Source: Ignavibacteria bacterium
GTDB taxonomy: Bacteria; Bacteroidota; Ignavibacteria; Kapaibacteriales; Kapaibacteriaceae
DNA length: 64,000 bases
Direction: 5' to 3'
Assembly: GCA_016191145.1 (NCBI GenBank)
Contig: JACPPD010000003.1
Span: 62,001-126,000 of the forward strand
A program made the translations under genes and the position numbers. The notes below the pieces were generated by a model. It saw nothing but the letters and a program-made list of their open reading frames with translations. It was not told the DNA's origin and searched no databases. Shown piece by piece: positions 43,511 to 52,233 of this stretch; the stretch's first letter is position 1; every line of letters starts with the position of its first letter.

Positions 43511-44983
43511 CTATTGATGTTTTTCCCGAGCCCAGTTAAACACCTCTGCATACTGCTTTGCAGTGCGTTCAATCGAAAAATCCTGTTCCATTGCGTTGCG
43601 TCTGATCTGCGTCCAAGCCGGCTCCTGCTGAAAAAGACTTAGCGCTCTTTCGATTGCGTTGCGAAGGTCGTCTGCAAGAAACTCGCGGAATTTAATTCCT
43701 GTACCCGCGAGGTTCTGTGTATCGAAATCCTGAACAGTATCGTTTAGGCCGCCGATTGCGCGAACGATTGGCACCGTGCCATAAGACATTGCAAACATCT
43801 GCGTTAGGCCGCACGGTTCGAATTTTGAAGGCATTAGCAGGAAATCCGATCCAGCCTGTATCCTGTGCGAGAACGGTTCGCTGTATCCAATACCAACAAA
43901 GGCGTATTCCGGGTAACGTTGTGCAAGCCCCCTGAAATAATCTTCAAAATACTTTTCGCCGGATCCGAGAATGATTAGCCGCAGGCGTTTTGAGTTTATG
44001 AACGATTCAATCACGTCGGCAACGAGACTAATACCCTTCTGCTCTGTTAGCCTCGATACCATGCCTAAGAGAGGGATTGGTTCTGCTGCTTTTGCGAGAG
44101 ACAAGCCCGACAGAAGAAGAAGGGCGCGTTTATCAACGGTTTTCTTTTCGAGTGTTGAATGGTTATACGGCACAGCAATGTCGGCATCGACTTCGGGACT
44201 CCATGAATGCAGATCTATTCCGTTCAGCACTCCGATAAGGTCTGTAGTACGCTGCTGTAGCACAGGTTGCATACCAAAGCCTTCTTCTGTCCATCGGATT
44301 TCTTCGGCATACGATGGACTCACCGTAGTGACCTTATCGGCAAACATGATCCCTGCCTTCATGGCATTGAAAGCTCCGTTGTGTTCAAACCAGGAGCCCG
44401 GAAAAAAATCCTGTGGTGGGAATCCGCAGAATTCCATTGCCCGCTGCGGATCGTACACTCCCTGATACGCCATGTTGTGAATGGTGTAAACGGAGGCAGT
44501 ATGCTCGAAGAACGGATCGGATCTGTAATGAACAGAAAGCATCGGCATGAGCGGTGCCGTGTGATAATCGTGACCGTGGATTATATCCGGCTTGAAGTTG
44601 AGAGCACGGGCTAACTCAAATGCAGCACGACATAGAAAAATGAAACGCCTGTCGTTGTCAACGAATCCTTCGTGATAACCATATATGCCGGGTCTGTCGA
44701 AATAATCTGCAGACCGCAGGAAATACGTGTCGACGGAAGTACCTGGAATCTTGCCCTTGAACACTGTTGCATACTCCGTCCACGTGCCATATGGAACGGT
44801 AATCATCATGTCCGTCTGTTCAATCCCGTATTTCGCCCTATCTATGTTACCATACAACGGCAGTACTGGCAGGACGGAGTGATTCCCCGCAGTCCATGCC
44901 TTGGGCAGGGAGCCCGTCATGTCTGCCAAACCGCCAACTTTTGCAAACGGAGCCATCTCCGCAGCTACCTGAAGTATCTTCAT
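43511..44983 (-). CDS. glgA: Glycogen synthase (ADP-glucose type)
   Basis: GT5 glucosyltransferase that extends alpha-1,4-glucan from ADP-glucose. The 490-residue product has the N-terminal ADP-glucose-binding KVGGLADMTGSLP (about 15-27), HGHDYHTA, TIHNMAYQG, and the C-domain KFEPCGLTQMFAMSYGT (about 380-396). Length matches GlgA (about 480). It converges on the RNA methyltransferase with 9 nt between stops, and its start abuts the ispE stop, so ispE-glgA is likely a bicistronic unit although the functions are unrelated. It shows glycogen storage in this organism. Confidence 0.94.
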   Translation of the reverse strand: MKILQVAAEMAPFAKVGGLADMTGSLPKAWTAGNHSVLPVLPLYGNIDRAKYGIEQTDMMITVPYGTWTEYATVFKGKIPGTSVDTYFLRSADYFDRPGIYGYHEGFVDNDRRFIFLCRAAFELARALNFKPDIIHGHDYHTAPLMPMLSVHYRSDPFFEHTASVYTIHNMAYQGVYDPQRAMEFCGFPPQDFFPGSWFEHNGAFNAMKAGIMFADKVTTVSPSYAEEIRWTEEGFGMQPVLQQRTTDLIGVLNGIDLHSWSPEVDADIAVPYNHSTLEKKTVDKRALLLLSGLSLAKAAEPIPLLGMVSRLTEQKGISLVADVIESFINSKRLRLIILGSGEKYFEDYFRGLAQRYPEYAFVGIGYSEPFSHRIQAGSDFLLMPSKFEPCGLTQMFAMSYGTVPIVRAIGGLNDTVQDFDTQNLAGTGIKFREFLADDLRNAIERALSLFQQEPAWTQIRRNAMEQDFSIERTAKQYAEVFNWAREKHQ

Positions 44984-45868
44984 TTATGCGTGCAATGATG
45001 CTGTAAGGGGGCGGCAAATATACGTTTCCATTGTCGGGAAAGCCTTCCTGGCATTGTCTGCGGTAGCCGGTGATGTGTATAACCCGTAGATAACTGATCC
45101 ACTGCCCGTCATCGAAGCATAGAACGCTCCTTCGCTAAGAAGTTTATCCTTAATCGTTGAAAGTATTGGTACTTCAGCGAATATTGTTTTTTCGAAGTCA
45201 TTTATAAAGTATTTACTCCAAAGCTTATCATTATCAATAGCTTGAATAAATTTCTCGTTCAATCCAATCTGAGGTGTCGTTCGAATTGTCCCCAATGTGG
45301 AATACGCAGTTGCCGTTGAAATCTGAACATCGGGGACAACGATGAGAATATGCCAGGTATTCAGCCTCTTAAGTGCGGGATCCGACATTGTTATGGGGCG
45401 AACCTTCTCGCCCCTGCCTGTTACGCAGCAGATACCACCGGTGAGAAAATATGGGACATCGCTGCCGAGTGCGCATGCGATGTCGTGCAAATCTGTGTGT
45501 ATTTCCCAAAAGTCCGACAAGCCTAACAGCGTTGCGGCAGCGTCGGACGAGCCCCCTCCCAACCCAGCGTTAATTGGGATGCGTTTCGACACGGTTATCT
45601 TTGCGCTTTCCGACGTCAGGCCGGCGTGATTGCGAAGAGACTCGGCTGCACGATAGACAAGATTTTCCTGAGGAAATTCGGTCACCACGGGGAAGCAGTT
45701 AACCTGCAATTCTGTACTTGCCTCAATTGTTATATCGTCGTGAAGATCGATTGCAACAAACACTGACTCGACGTCATGATACCCATCGAGTCGTTTACCC
45801 AACACATTTAAGCCGATATTAATTTTTGCAAACGCTTTACGATGAATAGTAGTCACGGCTTCACTCAA
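44984..45868 (-). CDS. ispE: 4-diphosphocytidyl-2-C-methyl-D-erythritol kinase
   Basis: IspE phosphorylates CDP-ME in the non-mevalonate isoprenoid pathway. 294 residues of the GHMP kinase family: KAFAKINIGLNVLGKRLDGYH near the start, the ATP-binding PINAGLGGGSSDAAATLLGL (about 93-112), and LGSDVPYFLTGG (about 128-139). The first start is TTG 45868; GTG 45856 (MTTIHRK) is an alternative and the AAGGAGGAG at 45867-45875 lies on the other strand and does not serve it. The reading frame is otherwise intact. Diverges from the kinase-like gene at 45889 over 20 nt. Confidence 0.93.
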   Translation of the reverse strand: MSEAVTTIHRKAFAKINIGLNVLGKRLDGYHDVESVFVAIDLHDDITIEASTELQVNCFPVVTEFPQENLVYRAAESLRNHAGLTSESAKITVSKRIPINAGLGGGSSDAAATLLGLSDFWEIHTDLHDIACALGSDVPYFLTGGICCVTGRGEKVRPITMSDPALKRLNTWHILIVVPDVQISTATAYSTLGTIRTTPQIGLNEKFIQAIDNDKLWSKYFINDFEKTIFAEVPILSTIKDKLLSEGAFYASMTGSGSVIYGLYTSPATADNARKAFPTMETYICRPLTASLHA

Positions 45869-45888
45869 GGAGGAGAACGCAAAGTTAT

Positions 45889-46560
45889 ATGATTGACGGC
45901 AGGCCGAAGCAGATTAGCTACGAGGGAGAGATGAGGCGTAAGGCGATACATCTGTCCTCGCTTGCCATTCCTATCATCTATCTGAACATCAACCATATTA
46001 CCGGGATTGCCATATTGCTGGTGATGACGCTTGTTTCGTTCCTGATTGATCTTGGCAGACATTTTCACGAGCCTACCCGTAAATATCTGATGTTATTTGT
46101 TGGAGATCTCTTACGCAAACATGAGAGAGACAATGGTAGGTTTCATCTGACAGGCGCCACATGGGTCCTGATTGCAGCAACGTTAACGCTTGGAGTTTTC
46201 CCTACGATTGTTGGCGTCACGGCATTCACTGTATTGATTGTTTCCGATACATTTGCGGCACTTGTAGGAAGAAAGTACGGCGAGAAAAAATTTTTGGATA
46301 AAAGCGCAGTTGGTACAGCAACCTTTGTGCTCACTGCATGTGCTGTTGTGGCGGTGTATGGAATAGTGTACGCGATGCCCTGGACGTACTGGGTGGCTGG
46401 TTTTGTTGGCGGCGTATGCGGTGCTATAGCCGAAGCAGGTTCTGTGCGGTTGAACGTCGATGATAACATCGTAGTTCCCTTTAGCGCAGCAATTGCAATG
46501 ATGTTGTTGGATTGGGCATTGAAAGTGTTTGGCATGCCTTCGTTCATTAATCTGGCTTGA
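45889..46560 (+). CDS. Dolichol kinase-like / CDP-diacylglycerol-type membrane protein (SEC59/VTE5 group)
   Basis: A 223-residue integral membrane protein with six or so TM helices. The sequence RRKAIHLSSLAIPIIY (about 15-30) and the conserved DTFAALVGRKYGEKKF (about 122-137) are typical of the SEC59/DGK1/VTE5 family, which phosphorylates polyprenols, phytol or diacylglycerol using CTP, and of the related CDP-DAG synthases. In FCB genomes such genes are often annotated dolichol kinase or phosphatidate cytidylyltransferase; the substrate here is unknown. AAGGAGGAG at 45867-45875 stands about 13 nt before ATG 45889, a little far. The neighbouring ispE links it loosely to isoprenoid metabolism. 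Confidence 0.78.
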   Translation: MIDGRPKQISYEGEMRRKAIHLSSLAIPIIYLNINHITGIAILLVMTLVSFLIDLGRHFHEPTRKYLMLFVGDLLRKHERDNGRFHLTGATWVLIAATLTLGVFPTIVGVTAFTVLIVSDTFAALVGRKYGEKKFLDKSAVGTATFVLTACAVVAVYGIVYAMPWTYWVAGFVGGVCGAIAEAGSVRLNVDDNIVVPFSAAIAMMLLDWALKVFGMPSFINLA

Positions 46561-46564
46561 TAGT

Positions 46565-47077
46565 ATGAATCGAACAACTTTCCGGCTCATCATTGGATTG
46601 ATCATTCTTGCTTTTGTGTTGGCAATTGGATATTGGTACTATGCCCTCAGCGAAATGTCTCTAAACGGTTATTATGAAGTTACCGATGGATTTTCCGACG
46701 CAACAAATATTGAAGTTGCAACAGTTTCGTTTGTTCGAGTAAATGAATATGATTCCGCTAAGATTGGACGTGTTTCGGAACTGCTGTCCAATCAAGAAAT
46801 TGAACAGAAACGCGTTGCGTTGAATAAACGGAGGATATTTCTGTATCACTTTTATGTTGCCGGAGACACGGCGCCATTATCGGCAGAAATGGTTGAGGAG
46901 CTGGCTTACACACATCCTTCTATTACCGATGCCTCCGATATCCTTCAGGTTGTTCCCAGCGGATGGATTGCGAGGCTAACATTCGAGCCCAACAAACAAC
47001 GGCCCCGTCAGGTGGAGATCAGGCATTCGCAGTTTTACAAGACGCGAGCAGGCATTAAGGCAAAAGATCTCCGATAA
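46565..47077 (+). CDS. Single-TM membrane protein of unknown function
   Basis: 170 residues from ATG 46565 (MNRTTF), 4 nt after the dolichol-kinase-like stop; 12 in-frame codons upstream overlap that gene. One N-terminal TM helix (about 7-27, LIIGLIILAFVLAIGYWYY, cytoplasmic N-terminus), then a soluble periplasmic region of about 140 residues with no motif that I recognise. It contains a possible beta-alpha pattern (VATVSFVRVNEYDSAK, IFLYHFYVAGDTAP). There are no cysteines and no lipobox. Being 4 nt downstream of the kinase-like gene suggests one operon; function unknown. Confidence 0.6.
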   Translation: MNRTTFRLIIGLIILAFVLAIGYWYYALSEMSLNGYYEVTDGFSDATNIEVATVSFVRVNEYDSAKIGRVSELLSNQEIEQKRVALNKRRIFLYHFYVAGDTAPLSAEMVEELAYTHPSITDASDILQVVPSGWIARLTFEPNKQRPRQVEIRHSQFYKTRAGIKAKDLR

Positions 47078-47119
47078 AGATTCCTGACATGCAGTAGATA
47101 ATTATATTCTTAAAAGTTA

Positions 47120-48781
47120 TTATCCTCTCTTGATTTGCACATCCTTGAATTGTGCGAATAAATGTCTTACTCGTGTTCTCTGGTACTTACCAGTGCTTGT
47201 TACAGGTAATTCATCGGCAAATAGCACCACCTTTGGGGTTTTAAAATACGGAAGTTGACTGCTGCAGAACTGTAGTATAGATTTCTCATCTGAGCTGGAA
47301 TCAATTGGTACAACCAGGGCGCCTACTTCCTCGCCGTAAATAGTGTGCTCGAATCCGACGCAGATTCCCGCTTTAACGCCCGGCGCCTTGTTAATCACTT
47401 CATCGATTTCGAGTGGCGCAATGTTTACACCGCCACGGATAATGAGCTCCTTTAGACGTCCGGTAATAAAAAAAAACGGTCTGCCGCTCTCATCGCATCT
47501 AAAAAATCCTTCGTCACCCGTGTGGAACCACCCATGCGCAAACGCATCGGTATTTGCCTGTTCGTTTTTGAAATAGCCCTTCATAATGTTGAGTCCGCGA
47601 GCGACGATTTCTCCGCGTTCGCCCTCTGGGAGTGCATGTCCCCGTTCATCATGAATAGCCATTTCGTTGCAGGGCAATGCAACGCCAATGGATGGGAATC
47701 CATATTCCTGCATCCAGCTTCTGTGTTCTGCGAGACTCAAATCCACTGGCAGGAAACATGAATAGCACGTGGTTTCGCTCAGCCCGTAGCCATGCACGAT
47801 ACGGATTCCAAATCTGCTCTCGAACCTATCGGCAAGCTCGCAGGTAAGGGGACCCGCGCCACAGATGATGTGTGATAGCTGCTGATAAATAACGTTGTTG
47901 CGATGGTGCTGCGATTCCAACAAGAGTGCCAAAATGGTTGGAACAACACTGACAATATTTACATGCTCTTCAGCGATTGCTGCAAAAAAACTGCCAGCCG
48001 AAAATTTTCTGTTTAGGACTACACTGGATCCGGCAATGAATGGCGTGACGTGTGTAACAACCGTACCGTTGACGTGATGCACGGGCAGAATGCACATCAT
48101 GCGAGTTTCGGCTGTTATCCCATGCCATGCTGCGATAGCCATTCCATCGGCAATCAGATTTTGCTGCATCAAAACCACACCCTTGGGATTTCCCGTTGTG
48201 CCGCTCGTGTACACAATCAGACACTCGTCGGTAAGCATGTCGTCGGCCCTTTCGGGGAACGGAAATGATTTACATGCCGTAACCCAACGTCTGAACTCTG
48301 ATTCTACACTGTTAGTATCGACGTTAACGATATTGATATTAACGTTTTCATATTCCTCTGCCAGCGCTGCTGCGCACTCCCGAATCCGCTGCAAATACTG
48401 TGTTCTGGCAAGAACCAGCATGGATTCACTATTCCGGAGAATGTAGGTAATCCTTGCGTTGTCTTCGCTCATGTTTAAGGGAACTGCAGTTGCTCCCATG
48501 AGCCAGCATGCGAAGTAGGCGGCAATAACGTCGGAGTGGTTGTGATCGGCAACTGCCACTCTCATACCCCTTCCGATACCCTGCTGAACCATGAACGAGG
48601 CAATGCGGCGTGCATAATCGATGAATGCGGAATATGACGTCCGGTGTTTATTACCGTTTTCATCAACATAGATCATCCATGTCTTTTCCGGAAAGTCAGC
48701 AGCCCTGTCTGCCATCAGCGCTCCCCAGGACTTCCATGGAAATGTTCTTTCTGCGGACTCGAAGTGATTATCTGCATTCAT
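47120..48781 (-). CDS. AMP-dependent acyl-CoA synthetase/ligase
   Basis: 553 residues of the ANL superfamily, activating a carboxylic acid (probably a fatty or aromatic acid) as acyl-AMP and then acyl-CoA. Motifs: LIVYTSGTTGNPKGVV (about 186-201, P-loop-like A3), the A5 motif YGLSETTC, the A7 TGDEGF, the A8 hinge GRLKELIIRGGVNIAP (about 447-462) and the A10 lysine region TSTGKYQR (about 534-541). Length is typical. Specificity cannot be read by eye. It faces the threonine aldolase gene across an 80-nt divergent gap. Three crotonases elsewhere in the window suggest a fatty-acid or aromatic degradation capacity. Confidence 0.92.
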   Translation of the reverse strand: MNADNHFESAERTFPWKSWGALMADRAADFPEKTWMIYVDENGNKHRTSYSAFIDYARRIASFMVQQGIGRGMRVAVADHNHSDVIAAYFACWLMGATAVPLNMSEDNARITYILRNSESMLVLARTQYLQRIRECAAALAEEYENVNINIVNVDTNSVESEFRRWVTACKSFPFPERADDMLTDECLIVYTSGTTGNPKGVVLMQQNLIADGMAIAAWHGITAETRMMCILPVHHVNGTVVTHVTPFIAGSSVVLNRKFSAGSFFAAIAEEHVNIVSVVPTILALLLESQHHRNNVIYQQLSHIICGAGPLTCELADRFESRFGIRIVHGYGLSETTCYSCFLPVDLSLAEHRSWMQEYGFPSIGVALPCNEMAIHDERGHALPEGERGEIVARGLNIMKGYFKNEQANTDAFAHGWFHTGDEGFFRCDESGRPFFFITGRLKELIIRGGVNIAPLEIDEVINKAPGVKAGICVGFEHTIYGEEVGALVVPIDSSSDEKSILQFCSSQLPYFKTPKVVLFADELPVTSTGKYQRTRVRHLFAQFKDVQIKRG

Positions 48782-48861
48782 GGTTGCGAAAGTAAGCGTC
48801 CAAGCGGTGACGAGAGTATCGTTGCAGCATCAGCGGCTATGCAGTTTCTTAGTTTCGTTCG

Positions 48862-49914
48862 ATGATAGACTTGCGAAGCGATACGCTAACCATGCCGGAC
48901 GAAGCGATGCGTGCTGTAATGGCGCGGGCGCCTGTAGGCGACGATGTATATGGCGAGGATCCATCAATCAATGAACTCCAGCAGCGTGTAGCAGATCTGT
49001 TCGGCATGGAGGCTGCACTGTTTGTACCGAGCGGTACCATGGGCAACCAGATTTGTTTGGCAGCACAGGCGAGGTCGGGCGATGAAATTATTGCCGACGC
49101 CGACTCTCATTTTCTGCACTATGAAAATGGCGCTGCATCTGTGATAGCCAGGGCACAAGTGTACACTATAAAATCACGCGATGGCGCCATGCCGCTTGAC
49201 GAAGTAGAAGCGGCCATTAGACCATCGGCATACTACTATCCACGAACTTGTGTGATTGCAGTCGAAAACACGCATAACAGACACGGTGGAACAGTACTAC
49301 CTATTGAGTATCTCAGATCGCTGCGCGAATTATCGGTAAGTAATGGACTCGCTTTTCACTGCGATGGAGCCAGAATATGGAATGCTTGCGCATCGTCGGG
49401 GCTTTCTCCGCGCGAATACGGAGCGCTGTTCACATCGATGAGCGTGTGTATGTCGAAAGGAGCAGGCGCACCGGTAGGATCGTTAGTCCTTGGTGCCAAG
49501 CCGATGATTGATGAGGCACGCCGTTGGAGAAAGATGCTGGGAGGGGGCATGCGGCAGGCAGGTATACTTGCAGCGGGGGCACTGTATGCTCTCGATGTTA
49601 TTGTGCCCAACATTCGTGATGACCATGCAAAGGCAAAGATGTTTGCCGAAACAATTGCAGCGGATCCAAGAATAACGCTTGACCAATGGAGAGTTCAGTC
49701 GAACATTGTGATGTTTGAAGCGAATGCACAAGACTATCGAACAAAATCAACAACCGAATTTGTTAAGATGTGCGAGATTAATGGACTGCGTATTGCGCAA
49801 ATAAAGCCGGGAGTTCTGAGAGCTGTGTTTCACCATCAGATTAGTATGGATGATGCAACGACGGCTGCCGAAATCGTCGTGGCTTCCCTGAACAACAGCA
49901 AATTAATTTTGTAA
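48862..49914 (+). CDS. ltaE: Low-specificity L-threonine aldolase
   Basis: PLP enzyme that cleaves L-threonine and L-allo-threonine to glycine and acetaldehyde. 350 residues, beginning MIDLRSDTLTMPDEAM, the characteristic start, with PVGDDVYGEDPSI (about 25-37), FVPSGTMGNQICL, HCDGARIWN and the PLP-lysine motif MSKGAGAPVGSLV (about 197-209). Length matches the family (about 340-350). Start ATG 48862 is the obvious one. Confidence 0.94.
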   Translation: MIDLRSDTLTMPDEAMRAVMARAPVGDDVYGEDPSINELQQRVADLFGMEAALFVPSGTMGNQICLAAQARSGDEIIADADSHFLHYENGAASVIARAQVYTIKSRDGAMPLDEVEAAIRPSAYYYPRTCVIAVENTHNRHGGTVLPIEYLRSLRELSVSNGLAFHCDGARIWNACASSGLSPREYGALFTSMSVCMSKGAGAPVGSLVLGAKPMIDEARRWRKMLGGGMRQAGILAAGALYALDVIVPNIRDDHAKAKMFAETIAADPRITLDQWRVQSNIVMFEANAQDYRTKSTTEFVKMCEINGLRIAQIKPGVLRAVFHHQISMDDATTAAEIVVASLNNSKLIL

Positions 49915-49929
49915 AAACCAAGGCAGATT

Positions 49930-50427
49930 ATGAGCAGCGATAAAGAAGAGGCAACCATAGACCGAGGTCCGATTACAATTGAAGGCTTTGGTACATTCAA
50001 TCACAGACTCCACAGCAGGGTAAGGTCGTACGACGTCGACCGGCAGGGCATCGTCCACAATGCAATTTATTTGTATTGGCTCGAAGCCGCGCGCATCGAA
50101 TACTTCAGAGACCTTGGAGTGCCAATAGATCGGCAGTCCTTTGTTACAAAACATCGGTTTGTTGTGGTGACAACGGAAATTGAATACGTACAGCCAGGGC
50201 AGTTCGACGATCCATATACGGTGTTCACGCGAGTGTCGTTTGTGAAAAACTCTTCGTTTGGATTTGAACACGTAATCCAGCATCAAAACGGAACCATTCT
50301 TGCAACAGCCAAAGCTGTTCTCGTGCATCTTAACCCTGCAACGCAGCAGCCCGAGCGAATTACCGATTCGTATAGATCTTTAATAAAAGAGTTTGAAGGC
50401 GATTCAGTAAACTTCACCGACTCGTGA
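49930..50427 (+). CDS. Acyl-CoA thioesterase (YbgC-like hotdog)
   Basis: 165 residues of the 4-hydroxybenzoyl-CoA thioesterase (hotdog) fold. The active-site region RVRSYDVDRQGIVHNAIYLYW (the YDVDRQGIVHN core at about 35-45) with its aspartate is that of the YbgC/4HBT subgroup; the strand WLEAARIEYFRDLGV follows. Members hydrolyse short acyl-CoAs and are often in Tol-Pal or fatty-acid contexts; here it is 15 nt after the threonine aldolase and unlikely to be functionally linked. AAGGCAG lies just before the ATG as a weak ribosome-binding site. Confidence 0.87.
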   Translation: MSSDKEEATIDRGPITIEGFGTFNHRLHSRVRSYDVDRQGIVHNAIYLYWLEAARIEYFRDLGVPIDRQSFVTKHRFVVVTTEIEYVQPGQFDDPYTVFTRVSFVKNSSFGFEHVIQHQNGTILATAKAVLVHLNPATQQPERITDSYRSLIKEFEGDSVNFTDS

Positions 50428-50434
50428 ATTCCGC

Positions 50435-51007
50435 CTAATACTCCATCGTAATATGCCCCCTGTACGTCACGTATCTCGGAGCTATGGGATCGGACATCAG
50501 TACCTGTAACGATCCCTTTATAAGTCTTTCGGAATAAATGCCAATCCACGCTATCCGCAGCTGGCGCCCAGCGTAGTCCGTGTACCATTTGAAGGGAACA
50601 TCATTTCCATTATAGTCAAGATAGGTTCCTTCCACCCAACTGTATTTGTTAACGTAGTTTCTGTACTTACTGTCGCAAGGAACGCGATCAGCCGAAAAAC
50701 ACAGGCGGTTAACAAACGGAGAGTAGTTACTAGCTGGTTTGACTGTATCCGGAAGATTAAAGACAAACCAGGGGATGGTAATCTCGTACGGGCTGACTCC
50801 TCGTTCAATCCAAATTGTGTTCAGCAGCGATGTATCTGTAACGATGGCTTCGTATGCACTGTCGCCAAAGTAATACAGGAACGACAACCGTGTGGGATGC
50901 ACTGCTCCATCGGTGTAAGTCTTCGACCTTTCCACGCTGAGGTCCAACGGAGAAGTGCATGCAACGGCAGCGACTGCCAGCAAGACGGCTATGGCGCCGG
51001 CTCGCAT
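50435..51007 (-). CDS. Lipoprotein of the sigma/anti-sigma operon
   Basis: 190 residues from ATG 51007. The first 17 residues (MRAGAIAVLLAVAAVAC) are a lipoprotein signal with lipobox AVAC, so the mature protein is probably anchored by lipid to the outer or inner membrane, facing the periplasm or the surface. The mature part (SFLYYFGDSAYEAIV, WFVFNLPDTVKPA, VEGTYLDYNGNDVPF) is beta-rich by eye and I recognise no family. The start lies one base past the stop of the anti-sigma-like barrel gene, so translation is coupled. Context suggests a sensor or ligand partner of that protein; this is inference. Confidence 0.7.
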   Translation of the reverse strand: MRAGAIAVLLAVAAVACTSPLDLSVERSKTYTDGAVHPTRLSFLYYFGDSAYEAIVTDTSLLNTIWIERGVSPYEITIPWFVFNLPDTVKPASNYSPFVNRLCFSADRVPCDSKYRNYVNKYSWVEGTYLDYNGNDVPFKWYTDYAGRQLRIAWIGIYSERLIKGSLQVLMSDPIAPRYVTYRGHITMEY

Positions 51008-51008
51008 G

Positions 51009-52229
51009 TTAGCGTATCGAGCCGATGTCGACGCTAAGGCCATAAGAGACACCCCACTTTGTTGATGTAAACGAATTACCCTGGAACTGATAGAGCAACG
51101 CCGAGCCATCGAGGCCGAGCGTCATGCGGAGCGGACCAACTGGTTGGTACGATAAACCAATTGTTCCTCTTCCAATTGGACCTTGTTCAAATACCATCCC
51201 AAGCGTAGCTTCGGCAAATGGAGAAAGACCTGAGAGAAAAGAAAATTCAAATGGTGTTACGATGTACGTGCCCCCTATCCAAAAAAGAACGGGAGTTTGT
51301 ACGATGCTTACTTGCCGGTTTAATTCGTAGCCTGTGAATTCCTGACGGAAAGATTCCTGACCCATCTCCACACCAAGCTGATGATGCTCAGCAAGTGGGA
51401 AGAGAAGTGAAAATGCAGTGTTGGGCGCCATCGCATCTTGAACCGATTGCGGCACGCGTTCTGTTTGTGGTATACCTGAAGCAAGTGTTCGAATGCGCAG
51501 TGCAACCATTGGTGAATACGATGATTCTGAAAGGGGCTGAGGTCTGCGTAAAGACTTCATCATTTCAGAAGCAATCGGTTGGCGATGCAACTGTGGGTCG
51601 GGGGTTTGCGGCAAGGCAGCACTGCTCGATTCGAGCACGAGATCGTTTGAAGAAGTTTCTTCGTTCAACGTCAAGGTTGGTGAATCTGCTGGCTGAACCT
51701 CAACCGGAGATGCATTTTTCGTTGACTGAGCTGGCACTGTGCGAGTGATCACTCGCGTTGAATACACGGTGTCAACTTCTGCAACAACAGAAGGCTGCTG
51801 CTGCTGATCTGTGTGTTTTCCAGAATAGACTGCTGTGCCGCTGGTTTGCATCACTCCCTGCGTATCCATCATAAACCATGCTATAACTAAGCCGAGAGCG
51901 ATACCAAGAATACCTGAAAGCAATCGGTTAAGCAGAATGTTAGGACTGCGCGTTGCAGTAGCTAAAGCTGCAGCGCCTGCTCCGGTGCTCACGGCACTTC
52001 CCAAGCCAACTGCGGAGAGGAGACTCGATTCTACTTGCGCAGGCGGCGAAGTGATATCGCGATGTACGGCAGCTCTGATGCTGAGAACATCCTTCATTTC
52101 TGTTCGCAAGTCTACCGACGCAGCGAGTTCGTCGAACAGTCGCTGCTCTTCAGAAATATCAAGTTCACCATCGAGAAAAGCATATAGTGCTTCACTCGAT
52201 TCGGGCGGTGTGAAATTCATTTGTGACAT
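51009..52229 (-). CDS. Envelope-spanning anti-sigma-like protein with C-terminal beta-barrel-like domain
   Basis: 406 residues in four parts. (1) Residues 1-65, cytoplasmic: a short helical segment with ALYAFLDGELDISEEQRLF, the LDGEL start typical of anti-sigma factor N-termini; it lacks the HxxxCxxC zinc motif. (2) One TM helix at about 102-121. (3) A 117-residue linker rich in S, T, P, Q. (4) Residues about 239-406 with eight amphipathic strands such as TAFSLLFPL, HQLGVEMGQES, QTPVLFWIGGTYIV, FAEATLGMVFEQ, GTIGLSYQPV, LRMTLGLDGSALLY and WGVSYGLSVDIG, like a small PorT-like barrel. The gene lies 4 nt after an ECF sigma factor. A plausible reading is a sigma regulator linking outer membrane to cytoplasm. 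Barrel insertion is inferred, not shown. Confidence 0.68.
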   Translation of the reverse strand: MSQMNFTPPESSEALYAFLDGELDISEEQRLFDELAASVDLRTEMKDVLSIRAAVHRDITSPPAQVESSLLSAVGLGSAVSTGAGAAALATATRSPNILLNRLLSGILGIALGLVIAWFMMDTQGVMQTSGTAVYSGKHTDQQQQPSVVAEVDTVYSTRVITRTVPAQSTKNASPVEVQPADSPTLTLNEETSSNDLVLESSSAALPQTPDPQLHRQPIASEMMKSLRRPQPLSESSYSPMVALRIRTLASGIPQTERVPQSVQDAMAPNTAFSLLFPLAEHHQLGVEMGQESFRQEFTGYELNRQVSIVQTPVLFWIGGTYIVTPFEFSFLSGLSPFAEATLGMVFEQGPIGRGTIGLSYQPVGPLRMTLGLDGSALLYQFQGNSFTSTKWGVSYGLSVDIGSIR

Positions 52230-52233
52230 ATTA

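Noticed and set aside
43500-43515. AT-only hairpin AATAGTA/TACTATT between convergent methyltransferase and glgA
   Set aside because: All A/T pairs and no T-tract; a weak bidirectional terminator is possible but unsupported.
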